In this document: one piece after another, positions 32,729 to 39,505 of the stretch
Position numbering within the stretch: position 1 is the first letter of the stretch
Layout: every line of letters begins with the position of its first letter
Source: CAYSLZ01 sp964547295
Lineage (GTDB): Bacteria > Patescibacteriota > Microgenomatia > UBA12405 > JAHJSD01
Assembly: GCA_964547295.1 (NCBI GenBank)
Contig: CAZJMH010000002.1
Span: 1 to 41,180 of the forward strand
Reading direction: 5' to 3'
DNA: 41,180 nucleotides
The notes under the pieces: model-generated
What the model saw: only the letters and a program-made list of their open reading frames with translations
What the model was told of the DNA's origin: nothing
Database searches by the model: none
Program-made: the position numbers and the translations under genes

Positions 32729-34211
32729 AATATTTCTCTTGTTGATTTTAATTTTTGGATTTGGATTAAGATTTTATAAACTTGATCAAAACCCGCCTAG
32801 CTTAAGCGAAAACGAAGTATTTATTGGTTATAACGCTTATTCAATTATTAAAACAGCAAGAGACCAACAAGGCAATTTTCTACCATTGTTGATAAGTTTT
32901 AATAATCAAATAAAACTGCCCGGGTATATTTACCTGACGTTAATTCCGGTTTGGCTTCTCGGCCCAGCAGAAATTAGTGTCCGTTTAATTTCACTAATAT
33001 CCGGATTAGGATTAATCTTAATTGGCTATATAATTACCAAACAATTAACAGAAAACGACGAAGTTAGTTTATTTTCTGCTTTTTTGGCCGCTGTTTCTCC
33101 ATGGAGCTTGTTTATGTCTAGAACAGGCCTGGCGACTAATTTAAGTGCCTTATTCATTTCTTTAGGTGTCTTAATTTGGCTTAAAAAAGAAAATTGGCTG
33201 AGTTTTATTTTTTGGGGCTTAAGTCTATATACCGATATTGTTTCTTGGTTCTTTTTTCCGATAATTATTTTTTATCCAATTATTTTTTTAATCAAAAAGA
33301 AAAAATGGAAAAATTTAATTTTATCGCTGTTTATTAGTTTAGTTAGTGCTGGCCCACTTATTTATCAGTTAATACTATCTAAGCTTACGACTACTTTTCT
33401 TAATATTCCGACCAAATCTCTTAATTTATTCATCATAAATTACTTAAAATACTTTAATTTAAAAACAATTTTTTTCAACCGCGGCGATTTATATCAATTT
33501 TCAGTTCCAGGTCAGGGAATATTATTTTTAACCAGTGCGCCCTTTATCATAATTGGGCTTTTTATGCTAATAAAAAAAGCCCGTTGGTTGCTTGTTATTT
33601 GGTTATTAGCCGGTTTTATACCTGCTAGCTTATGGTTTAGAGGCATAAATTGGGGTTCAAGTTTAATAATTTTACCTTTACCAATGATTTTAACTGGTCT
33701 TGGTTTAAATAAAACGATTAAATTTTTACAATCAAAGTCAAAATTTGGCGGAAAACTAGTTTTAATAGTTTTAATTCTAACCATTTTTGTTGAATTGGGA
33801 ATGTGGTGGCGTGATTATTGGCAAATTTATTTAAAAAATTATTCCTGGGCTTGGCAGTTTGGTTATAAACAAACTATCAGTTATGCTAAAGAAAATTATT
33901 CAAAATATAATTCAATAGTTTTTACTAAAAAATATGGTTTAGCCAAAGACCACCTTTTATTTTATTGGCCTTGGCAGCCTAGTTATATTCAGTCTGAACC
34001 GCAGGGTTCGGACGATGGCTTTGATAAGTTTAAATTTTATGAAGATTGGGAAGTAATTGAGAAAACAGAAGAACTAAAAAACTCAAATAAAAGGATTCTT
34101 TTAATTACAAGTCCAAATAATTATCCTCAAGGGGGAGATTTAATTAAAACTATTGATTTTCTTGATGGCCAGCCTGCTTTTCAAATAGTAAGGTATGAAC
34201 AAACAGATTAA
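32718..34211 (+). CDS. GT-C (GT39/PMT_2-like) protein, tandem paralog 3 with lost acidic residues
   Basis: 498 aa from ATG 32718 (overlap of 11 bp); the in-frame TTG at 32706 is an unlikely start. The fold and length match paralogs 1 and 2, and the tail FLDGQPAFQIVRYEQTD aligns with FLNGEPAFQVSEF. In the first loop, PPSLSENEVFIGYNAYSIIKTARDQQGNFLPLLISFNNQIKLPGYIY, the positions of D32, E50 and E64 in paralog 1 are N32, Q50 and Q64; HFR is LIS. The otherwise invariant E33 and D49 remain. The copy is intact and looks maintained, so it may be a non-catalytic partner or have changed specificity rather than be a pseudogene. Confidence 0.72.
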   Translation: MKTKIFLLLILIFGFGLRFYKLDQNPPSLSENEVFIGYNAYSIIKTARDQQGNFLPLLISFNNQIKLPGYIYLTLIPVWLLGPAEISVRLISLISGLGLILIGYIITKQLTENDEVSLFSAFLAAVSPWSLFMSRTGLATNLSALFISLGVLIWLKKENWLSFIFWGLSLYTDIVSWFFFPIIIFYPIIFLIKKKKWKNLILSLFISLVSAGPLIYQLILSKLTTTFLNIPTKSLNLFIINYLKYFNLKTIFFNRGDLYQFSVPGQGILFLTSAPFIIIGLFMLIKKARWLLVIWLLAGFIPASLWFRGINWGSSLIILPLPMILTGLGLNKTIKFLQSKSKFGGKLVLIVLILTIFVELGMWWRDYWQIYLKNYSWAWQFGYKQTISYAKENYSKYNSIVFTKKYGLAKDHLLFYWPWQPSYIQSEPQGSDDGFDKFKFYEDWEVIEKTEELKNSNKRILLITSPNNYPQGGDLIKTIDFLDGQPAFQIVRYEQTD

Positions 34212-34245
34212 AAGTCAAGTGTTGGAATTAATTGATTAATTTAAT

Positions 34246-34251
34246 TATAAT
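34246..34251 (+). promoter_or_regulatory. -10 box (TATAAT) of the GT2 gene at 34258
   Basis: TATAAT ends 6 bp before ATG 34258. TTGGAA at 34222-34227 sits 18 bp upstream as a possible -35. The 46-bp gap after the GT39 triplet marks a new transcription unit. Confidence 0.6.
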
Positions 34252-34257
34252 AAAAAA

Positions 34258-35043
34258 ATGTTGTCTGTAGCTATTGCAACCTATAATGAAGAAAAAAACA
34301 TCGGCCGGTGTTTGGAGGCAGTAAAAGACATTGCTGATGAAATAATTGTTGTTGACGGCAATTCAATTGACAAAACCCGTCAAATAGCTCGTCAATACGA
34401 TGCTGAGGTAATTAAAACGACTAATAAGCCGATTTTTCACATCAACAAGCAAATGGCAATAGACCGGTGTCAAGGAAAATGGATTTTGCAGTTAGATGCC
34501 GATGAAGTAGTCACAGCAGACTTGAAAAGAAAAATTTTATCAATAATTAATCATCAACCATCAGACATTACCCATTCTGCTTATTATATCCAACGAAAAA
34601 ACTTTTTTCTTGGCCGATGGATGAAAAAAACCGGTCAGTTTCCTGATCCGGTGATCAGGTTTTTTAAAAAGAATAAGGCACGGTTGCCGTGCAAATCGGT
34701 CCATGAGCAAATGGAAGTTGATGGAGAAGTCGGTTATATAAAAGAACATTTACTTCATTATCCATATCCTGACTTTTCAGAATATTTAGTTAAATCTAAC
34801 CGGTATACCAGCTTAACCGCCCAGGAATTATTAGATTCAGGTATTAAACCTAGTTTTTGGCAGTTTATGAAAGCATATTTTAGAGCCGAAAAAACATTTT
34901 GGTCGCTATTTTTGCGTCACAAAGGATTCATCGACGGTTTTCCCGGCTTTGTTTTTTCTGCCTACTCCGGCCTTCATCATATCACCGCCTATATTAAATT
35001 TTGGGAAACTCATAACAAAAAACAAGGTTCAGGTAGTAATTAA
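34258..35043 (+). CDS. GT2 glycosyltransferase, WaaE/KdtX-like paralog
   Basis: 261 aa. LSVAIATYNEEKNIGRCLEAVKDIADEIIVVDGNSIDKT and GKWILQLDADEVV are WaaE-like blocks, followed by CKSVHEQMEVDGEVGYIKEHLLHYPYP and the C-terminal IDGFPG...KFWETHN shared with 22885 and 24769. Residues 95-103 (IINHQPSDI) use the same CAATNATTAATCATCA DNA as 27717-27732. The last residues QGSGSN and the TAA stop lie inside one of the 48-bp RAYT-flanking repeats, so the repeat has set the C-terminus of this protein. The stop overlaps that of the convergent RAYT gene by 4 bp. Confidence 0.8.
   Translation: MLSVAIATYNEEKNIGRCLEAVKDIADEIIVVDGNSIDKTRQIARQYDAEVIKTTNKPIFHINKQMAIDRCQGKWILQLDADEVVTADLKRKILSIINHQPSDITHSAYYIQRKNFFLGRWMKKTGQFPDPVIRFFKKNKARLPCKSVHEQMEVDGEVGYIKEHLLHYPYPDFSEYLVKSNRYTSLTAQELLDSGIKPSFWQFMKAYFRAEKTFWSLFLRHKGFIDGFPGFVFSAYSGLHHITAYIKFWETHNKKQGSGSN
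34541..34556 (+). repeat. CAATAATTAATCATCA motif shared with 27717-27732
   Basis: 15 of 16 bases match the GT2 gene at 27509. In both genes it yields S-I-I-N-H-Q, at places that do not align in the two proteins. Confidence 0.55.
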
Positions 35044-35071
35044 CCTTGAAGGTTCTTTAGGTTTGAACCTT
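35024..35071. repeat. 48-bp REP-like repeat, copy 1 (3' side of RAYT)
   Basis: Bounded by inverted AAGGTTCA and TGAACCTT, with a central AACCTTGAAGGTT palindrome. The four AAGGTT/AACCTT hexamers alternate in orientation and can fold as two side-by-side hairpins. Identical to copy 2 at 45 of 48 positions, in direct orientation. It supplies the stop codons of both flanking genes. Confidence 0.85.
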
Positions 35072-35765
35072 GGGAAGATAACATTGGTTTCTCTAAAATT
35101 AGATGTTTAATTATTTCTAATTTTCTTTGACAGTCAGCATGGTCAAATATAAATTCTTTTAAATCTTTTTGATTGGCAAAGTAATTCCGGATAAGTTCTT
35201 TATTTAACATGTCCTCTTTTGGTGTATTTTGAATATAACTTGTTAATGGCATCCATGGGTATTTATTCAATTTATTTACATCCTTGATAATTGCATTCGA
35301 ATATGGGTTTAGCATAATATAGCGGAAAACATGTAAAAGTTGTGCTTCAGATTCAATGATTATTGATTTAAATCTCCCTTGAAAAAGAGACCCGTATCGA
35401 TTATTTCGTTTATTAAAAAATTTGGTGTAGCCGTTTTGTAATTTACTCATAAAGTTTGATATGCCGTTAGGCTTGGTTTGGCTTAAAAGTAAGTGAAAGT
35501 GATTAGGCATTAAACAATAGTTGAGAATTTCTACTTGAACGTTTTGGTACATTTTCAAATCATTCATTACTTCCTCTTTTTTTTCATTTGGATAATTCTT
35601 AAAGTTTGAAAAACTTGTGGGAGGCTCTTGAAATCGGTAGTAATTAACCAGTTCTAAAAACCTTCGATATTCTCGGCTAGAGGTGTATGTAGGTCGTCCT
35701 TCAACGCCGCGGTTGTAAACGTGGTAATAATAATTAGTTACAAGTGGGATTTTTCTTCCCGGCAT
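35040..35765 (-). CDS. REP-associated tyrosine transposase (RAYT, Y1_Tnp family)
   Basis: 241 aa. YYYHVYNRGVEGRPTYTSSREYRRFLELV at the N-terminus, the HUH-like motif MPNHFHLLLS (86-95; H89, H91) and the nucleophile region LQNGYTKFFNKRNNRYGSLFQGRFKS (109-134; Y113) identify an IS200/IS605-like Y1 transposase of the RAYT type. YIMLNPYSNAI follows in the expected place. RAYTs nick single-stranded DNA at REP hairpins and are usually single-copy and domesticated. Here 48-bp hairpin-rich direct repeats flank the gene on both sides. Its last residues (SQGSNLKNLQG) are encoded within copy 1. All catalytic residues are present, so it may be functional. It sits on the minus strand, breaking the plus-strand glycan locus. 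Confidence 0.92.
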   Translation of the reverse strand: MPGRKIPLVTNYYYHVYNRGVEGRPTYTSSREYRRFLELVNYYRFQEPPTSFSNFKNYPNEKKEEVMNDLKMYQNVQVEILNYCLMPNHFHLLLSQTKPNGISNFMSKLQNGYTKFFNKRNNRYGSLFQGRFKSIIIESEAQLLHVFRYIMLNPYSNAIIKDVNKLNKYPWMPLTSYIQNTPKEDMLNKELIRNYFANQKDLKEFIFDHADCQRKLEIIKHLILEKPMLSSQGSNLKNLQG

Positions 35766-35771
35766 TGATTA

Positions 35772-35777
35772 AGTATA
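35772..35777 (-). promoter_or_regulatory. -10 box (TATACT) of the RAYT gene
   Basis: On the minus strand TATACT ends 6 bp before ATG 35765, the spacing typical of this window. It lies between the start codon and repeat copy 2, so the repeat is just upstream of the promoter. Confidence 0.5.
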
Positions 35778-35792
35778 AACTATAATTTTATT

Positions 35793-35840
35793 AAGGTTCA
35801 ATTAGTAATTAACCTTGAAGGTTGTTTAGGTTTGAACCTT
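35793..35840. repeat. 48-bp REP-like repeat, copy 2 (5' side of RAYT)
   Basis: Same architecture as copy 1: AAGGTTCA, AACCTTGAAGGTT, TGAACCTT. Three substitutions separate the copies, two just after the left arm and one after the central palindrome. It ends 17 bp before the promoter box of the GT4 gene at 35870. Confidence 0.85.
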
Positions 35841-35854
35841 AGTTAATAAAATAA

Positions 35855-35863
35855 TGGTAAAAT
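35855..35863 (+). promoter_or_regulatory. Extended -10 (TGGTAAAAT) of the GT4 gene at 35870
   Basis: TAAAAT at 35858-35863, preceded by TGG, ends 6 bp before ATG 35870. It is the same TGGTAAAAT string as at 11278-11286. Confidence 0.55.
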
Positions 35864-35869
35864 TAAAAT

Positions 35870-36973
35870 ATGAAAATAGGAATTGATGTCAGCCCGCTTC
35901 ATACAGGACATAAAGTCAGGGGGATTGGGTTTTATGTCAAGCGTCTGGTTGAATCACTAAAAAATATCCAAAATTCCAAAGGCCAAAAGTTCAAAATAAA
36001 AGAGTTGAAAAGTAAGGCGGAAATTAAGAGGCAGGATTATGACTTACTTCATATTCCTTATTTTGACCCTTATTTTCTAACTCTACCTTGGCCGTGGAAA
36101 ATAAAAAAACCGTTAGTGGTTAGTATCCATGATTTAATTCCGATAAAATATCCTGAACACTATCCACCGGGAATTAAGGCAAAATTTAAGTGGCAAATTC
36201 AGAAAAGATTATTAAAACAATCAAAACTAATAATTACCGACTCTTTTGCCTCAAAATATGATATTCATGAATTGACCGGTTATCGGCTGGATAAAATTTA
36301 TGTTGTTTATTTAGCCGCAGGGGATGAATTTCAGAAGTTAAAAGTTAAAAGTGAAAAGTTAAAAATTAAGAGGAAATATAATCTCCCCGGCGCATTTGCG
36401 CTTTACGTTGGTGATGTCAACTGGAATAAAAACATTCCAAGTTTAGTCAGGGCATGTGAAAAGATTGATTTGCCATTAGTTATTGTCGGTAGACAGGCAG
36501 CAAGCAAAGATTACGATAAATCCCATCCAGAAAATAAAAACGTAGTTTGGCTGCAGAAAAAATATTCAAAATTTCAATTTTCGAATATTCAAAAAAATAA
36601 ATTTCGCCTAATTTTGACCGGTTATGTTAGTGAAGATGATTTGGTTGCGCTTTACAATTTAGCAACAGTTTATTGCCAGCCGTCCTATGATGAGGGCTTT
36701 GGTCTGCCGGTTGTTGAGGCAATGGCTTGCGGCTGTCCTGTGGTCAGTTCTAACCAAGGCAGTTTACCAGAAGTTATTGATGAAGCCGGTATTTTAATCG
36801 AGCCGACTAGTGAAAATTTATCTGAGGAATTACAAAAAGTAATTAGGGACGAAAAATTAAGAAAAAAATTAAGCCAGGCCGGCATAAAAAGAAGTGGGGA
36901 ATTTTCCTGGGAAAAAGCAGCTCAAAAAACCCTAGAAGTTTATAAATTGGCAGTTGACTTAAATTTGACCTAA
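35870..36973 (+). CDS. GT4 glycosyltransferase with three repeat-coded insertions
   Basis: 367 aa. GIDVSPLHTGHKVRGIGFYVKRLVESL is a WbaZ/mannosyltransferase-B-like N-terminus; ALYVGDVNWNKNIPSLVRAC, LTGYVSEDDLVALYNLATVYCQPSYDEGFGLPVVEAMACGCPVVSSNQGSLPEV is the GT-B donor site. Three low-complexity insertions interrupt it: residues 33-47 (8-bp periodic TCCAAAAT/GCCAAAAG units at 35965-36000), 156-168 (KLKVKSEKLKIKR, 7-bp units) and 232-242 (YSKFQFSNIQK, palindromic element). Each occurs in a loop between conserved blocks and recurs in a different gene of the window. The core motifs are intact, so the enzyme is probably active. Confidence 0.82.
   Translation: MKIGIDVSPLHTGHKVRGIGFYVKRLVESLKNIQNSKGQKFKIKELKSKAEIKRQDYDLLHIPYFDPYFLTLPWPWKIKKPLVVSIHDLIPIKYPEHYPPGIKAKFKWQIQKRLLKQSKLIITDSFASKYDIHELTGYRLDKIYVVYLAAGDEFQKLKVKSEKLKIKRKYNLPGAFALYVGDVNWNKNIPSLVRACEKIDLPLVIVGRQAASKDYDKSHPENKNVVWLQKKYSKFQFSNIQKNKFRLILTGYVSEDDLVALYNLATVYCQPSYDEGFGLPVVEAMACGCPVVSSNQGSLPEVIDEAGILIEPTSENLSEELQKVIRDEKLRKKLSQAGIKRSGEFSWEKAAQKTLEVYKLAVDLNLT
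35965..36000 (+). repeat. 8-bp periodic repeat in GT4 gene
   Basis: Units ATCCAAAA, TTCCAAAG, GCCAAAAG and TTCAAAAT follow in register and encode IQNSKGQKFKIK. No second copy was found in the window. Confidence 0.5.
36335..36368 (+). repeat. 7-bp periodic repeat (GTTAAAA units) in GT4 gene
   Basis: Four units GTTAAAA, GTTAAAA, GTGAAAA, GTTAAAA. The order, including the odd third unit, is the same as at 12637-12669, where each G is T. It also shares the 16-mer AAAAGTGAAAAGTTAA with 26489-26504. Confidence 0.65.
36561..36589. repeat. Palindromic element shared with 12364-12393
   Basis: AATATTCAAAATTTCAA followed by TTTTCGAATATT. It aligns to the GT-C gene copy with three substitutions and one gap and yields the related peptide SKFQFSNI against RKFELSNI. 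Because it is nearly palindromic it also aligns in the opposite orientation. Confidence 0.6.
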
Positions 36974-37003
36974 GTATTGGTTGCAAGGATAATTGGTGGA
37001 GAC

Positions 37004-37009
37004 TATAAT
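37004..37009 (+). promoter_or_regulatory. -10 box (TATAAT) of the PIG-V-like gene
   Basis: TATAAT ends 9 bp before ATG 37019. It favours ATG 37019 over the upstream TTG at 36977, which would put the promoter inside the coding region. Confidence 0.5.
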
Positions 37010-37018
37010 GAAGAAACC

Positions 37019-38221
37019 ATGTTAAAAAAGATTATCCTTTTATTTTTTATCCTTAACCTTGTTTTAGTAAGCGGCTGGTTTATCGGCGATAAAATACTTC
37101 CTTTTTGGACAGAAAACTATTTGGGAAAAAACCTTGGTGGTAATGTCTCAGAAATGCCGTTAATTTGGTCAAGAGCTAATTTTGACGGCTTCCACTATGT
37201 CAAAATTGCCCGGGATGGTTACCAACATTTACAGCAAGCATTTTTTCCATTTTATCCGAAATTAATTCGCTTCTTTGAAAAAATAATTGGCGACTACACT
37301 ATCAGCGGAGTAATTATTTCGTCGATTAGTTTTTTGGCTTTTATGTATTTATTATCAAAACTATTAAAAGAGGTAGGCGAAGATAGCCAAACAATCAAAA
37401 AAACCCTTATTTATTATGCCTTATTTCCGACCAGTTTTTATTTTCTCTCTGTATATACAGAATCGCTTTTTATGGTTTGGATAATCGCTAGTTTTTATTT
37501 AGCCGAAAAAAAACAATGGTTTTTAGCTGGATTAGTTGCCGGTTTAGCCGCCTATACAAGATTTATTGGCGTTTTTATGGTGCCGGCCCTAATCTATCGT
37601 TATTATCAATCAGTAACCAAACGCCAAATGATCGACCGGCTTCAAGCAGCAAAAGAGGCGATTGGAAACTATTTTTCATGGCAGTATTTAAAGTATTTGA
37701 TAAAAACAAGACTGCCGCTTTTAAAAAGTCTTTTAGGAATCTCAACCGGCTTGTGGGGATTGGTTGTCTATGGTTTTTACTTGCACCGAACATTTGGTGA
37801 TTTTTTCTATTTCGCCAATGTTCGGCCGGATTTTTTAGGTGGACGTCAAGTTAATCGAATTGTAATGATTTATCAGGTTTTTTGGCGTTATCTTAAAATG
37901 ATATTTACAGTTGACCTTATCAGCTATACTTATTTTTATGTTTGGCTTGAACTTTTGATTACTCTCTTATTCGTTTTTCTTATTCTTTATGGCTGGCTAA
38001 GAACAAAAATTTCACGGTCGTGGGTTATATTTAGTGCTTTTGCTTTTTTAGTGCCGACTTTTACCGGAACTTTTTCATCAATGCCGCGATATGTTCTAGT
38101 TTGTTTTCCTTGTTTTATAACTTTAGCAAAATTAAAATTGCCTCGGTTTATTTTATACATTTCATTTGGTCTATTATTTGGATTAACAACACTTTTTGTT
38201 CGAGGATATTGGATCGCCTAA
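37019..38221 (+). CDS. GT-C mannosyltransferase, PIG-V (GT76)-like
   Basis: 401 codons including the stop (400 aa) from ATG 37019. About eight to ten helices. The first loop WSRANFDGFHYVKIARDGYQHLQQAFFPFYPKLIRFFEK has the catalytic D of the PIG-V pattern (D-G-x-H-Y...I-A...G-Y...F-F-P-x-Y-P). YYALFPTSFYFLSVYTESLFMVWIIASFYLAEKKQWFLAGLVAGLAAYTRFIG is the second family block (SVYTESLF, R-x-x-G). It should transfer a hexose, usually mannose from a polyprenyl-P donor, outside the membrane. Its relative at 7913-9031 shares the layout. A cytoplasmic loop of about 50 residues (YQSVTKRQMIDRLQAAKEAIGNYFSWQYLKYL) is longer than usual. Confidence 0.78.
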   Translation: MLKKIILLFFILNLVLVSGWFIGDKILPFWTENYLGKNLGGNVSEMPLIWSRANFDGFHYVKIARDGYQHLQQAFFPFYPKLIRFFEKIIGDYTISGVIISSISFLAFMYLLSKLLKEVGEDSQTIKKTLIYYALFPTSFYFLSVYTESLFMVWIIASFYLAEKKQWFLAGLVAGLAAYTRFIGVFMVPALIYRYYQSVTKRQMIDRLQAAKEAIGNYFSWQYLKYLIKTRLPLLKSLLGISTGLWGLVVYGFYLHRTFGDFFYFANVRPDFLGGRQVNRIVMIYQVFWRYLKMIFTVDLISYTYFYVWLELLITLLFVFLILYGWLRTKISRSWVIFSAFAFLVPTFTGTFSSMPRYVLVCFPCFITLAKLKLPRFILYISFGLLFGLTTLFVRGYWIA

Positions 38222-39505
38222 GTGATAAAAAAACTTTTTAAATTGACAAAAACCACTTTATTCAGAGGCAGTTTGATAATTCTGCTCTCAACTACGATTG
38301 GAAACTTTTTTAACTATCTCTATCATTTTGCCACCGGCCGGATGTTGTCACCGGCAGAATATGGTTTACTCCAAAGTTTTATATCATTAACCTATTTTCA
38401 ATCAATTTTAGTCAGCTCGTTTTCAAATAGCGTCATTGAAAAAATCGGCTCTACTGAATCCAAAAATCTACAAGGAACAATTAAATGCTTGGAAAAACTT
38501 AGCATAAAATTATCGCTTATTTTTTGGTTAATAACCTTAATATTTTATCCCTTGGTAAAAAGACTGTTGCATTTAGACAGCTTTGGATTATTTTTAATTT
38601 TTTCTTTTCAAGCATTATTAGCTTTTTTACCTTCAGTTTATGGTTCAACTTTGATTGCCCGGCTCAAATTTGTGCCCGGAGCCATTGTTTCTGTAATTTC
38701 CACTTTTATTAAATTAATTTCGGCGGTTATTCTATTACATTTAAGCCTAGGTGTTATTGGCGGCTTGTCCAGCTGGATTATTTGGCGTATGGTTTCTATT
38801 TTATTAGGCGGATTTTTTGTTTATCGTTATTGGATAAAACAAAAAAAAGTTCAATTACCCAAAATTGGCTCTGATTTTTTTAAATTTTCAATTCTTAGCT
38901 TAATGGTAAACTTTTTTTTAACTTCTCTTTATTCAACCGACATAATATTGTCTCGATTTTATTTGGGCAATCGATCGGCCGGTTTGTATGCAGCAACTTC
39001 AAATTTAGGTAAAATAATCTTTTTTGGTGCCTCAACCGTGATGACGGTTGCTTTTCCTTTGTTTGTTAAATATCGGAATAGGCTGGTTAAATTAAGGACT
39101 GTTTTTGGGCTGGCTTTTGTCTTTTGTTTAATTATTAGTATCGGTGGTGTTGTCACTTTTCATTTTTTTCCAGAATTACTAATTTGGCTGCTTTACGGAA
39201 ACAAATATTTACAAGCGGGCCAATATTTAGGTGGATTCTCTATTTTTATTTTGTTCTTGGCTATTTTTGATTTATTATCAAAGTTTTTATTGGCCTTAAG
39301 GTCAAAATTTGCGGCAATTATTCCTGGAGTTGCCGCGATAACTCAAATTATTCTAATTATTTTTAATCATCAGAATATAAATGCAATTATTGCCAATTCT
39401 TTAATAGCAGTTGGAGTTGGAGTTATATTTCAATTATTCATCGTGTTAAAATTAGCCAATGAGTTTAACCGCCCAAAAAATCTCCGTCATCGTCCCGGCG
39501 TATAA
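38222..39505 (+). CDS. Second lipid-linked oligosaccharide flippase (Wzx/MOP superfamily)
   Basis: 427 aa, GTG start one base after the previous stop. About twelve membrane helices. FRGSLIILLSTTIGNFFNYLYHFATGRMLSPAEYGLLQSFISL matches the flippase N-terminus (the LSPAEYGLL turn). TDIILSRFYLGNRSAGLYAATSNLGKIIFFGASTVMTVAFPLF is the characteristic central block of Wzx/MATE-type exporters. It is shorter than, and clearly different from, the flippase at 18467, consistent with a separate cargo. Overlaps the next GT2 gene by 47 bp, the largest overlap in the locus. Confidence 0.85.
   Translation: MIKKLFKLTKTTLFRGSLIILLSTTIGNFFNYLYHFATGRMLSPAEYGLLQSFISLTYFQSILVSSFSNSVIEKIGSTESKNLQGTIKCLEKLSIKLSLIFWLITLIFYPLVKRLLHLDSFGLFLIFSFQALLAFLPSVYGSTLIARLKFVPGAIVSVISTFIKLISAVILLHLSLGVIGGLSSWIIWRMVSILLGGFFVYRYWIKQKKVQLPKIGSDFFKFSILSLMVNFFLTSLYSTDIILSRFYLGNRSAGLYAATSNLGKIIFFGASTVMTVAFPLFVKYRNRLVKLRTVFGLAFVFCLIISIGGVVTFHFFPELLIWLLYGNKYLQAGQYLGGFSIFILFLAIFDLLSKFLLALRSKFAAIIPGVAAITQIILIIFNHQNINAIIANSLIAVGVGVIFQLFIVLKLANEFNRPKNLRHRPGV

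Noticed and set aside
35024..35840. CRISPR array or attachment sites formed by the 48-bp repeats
   Set aside because: Only two copies, with a transposase gene between them rather than spacers; no cas genes. No integrase or tRNA target is present for an att site.
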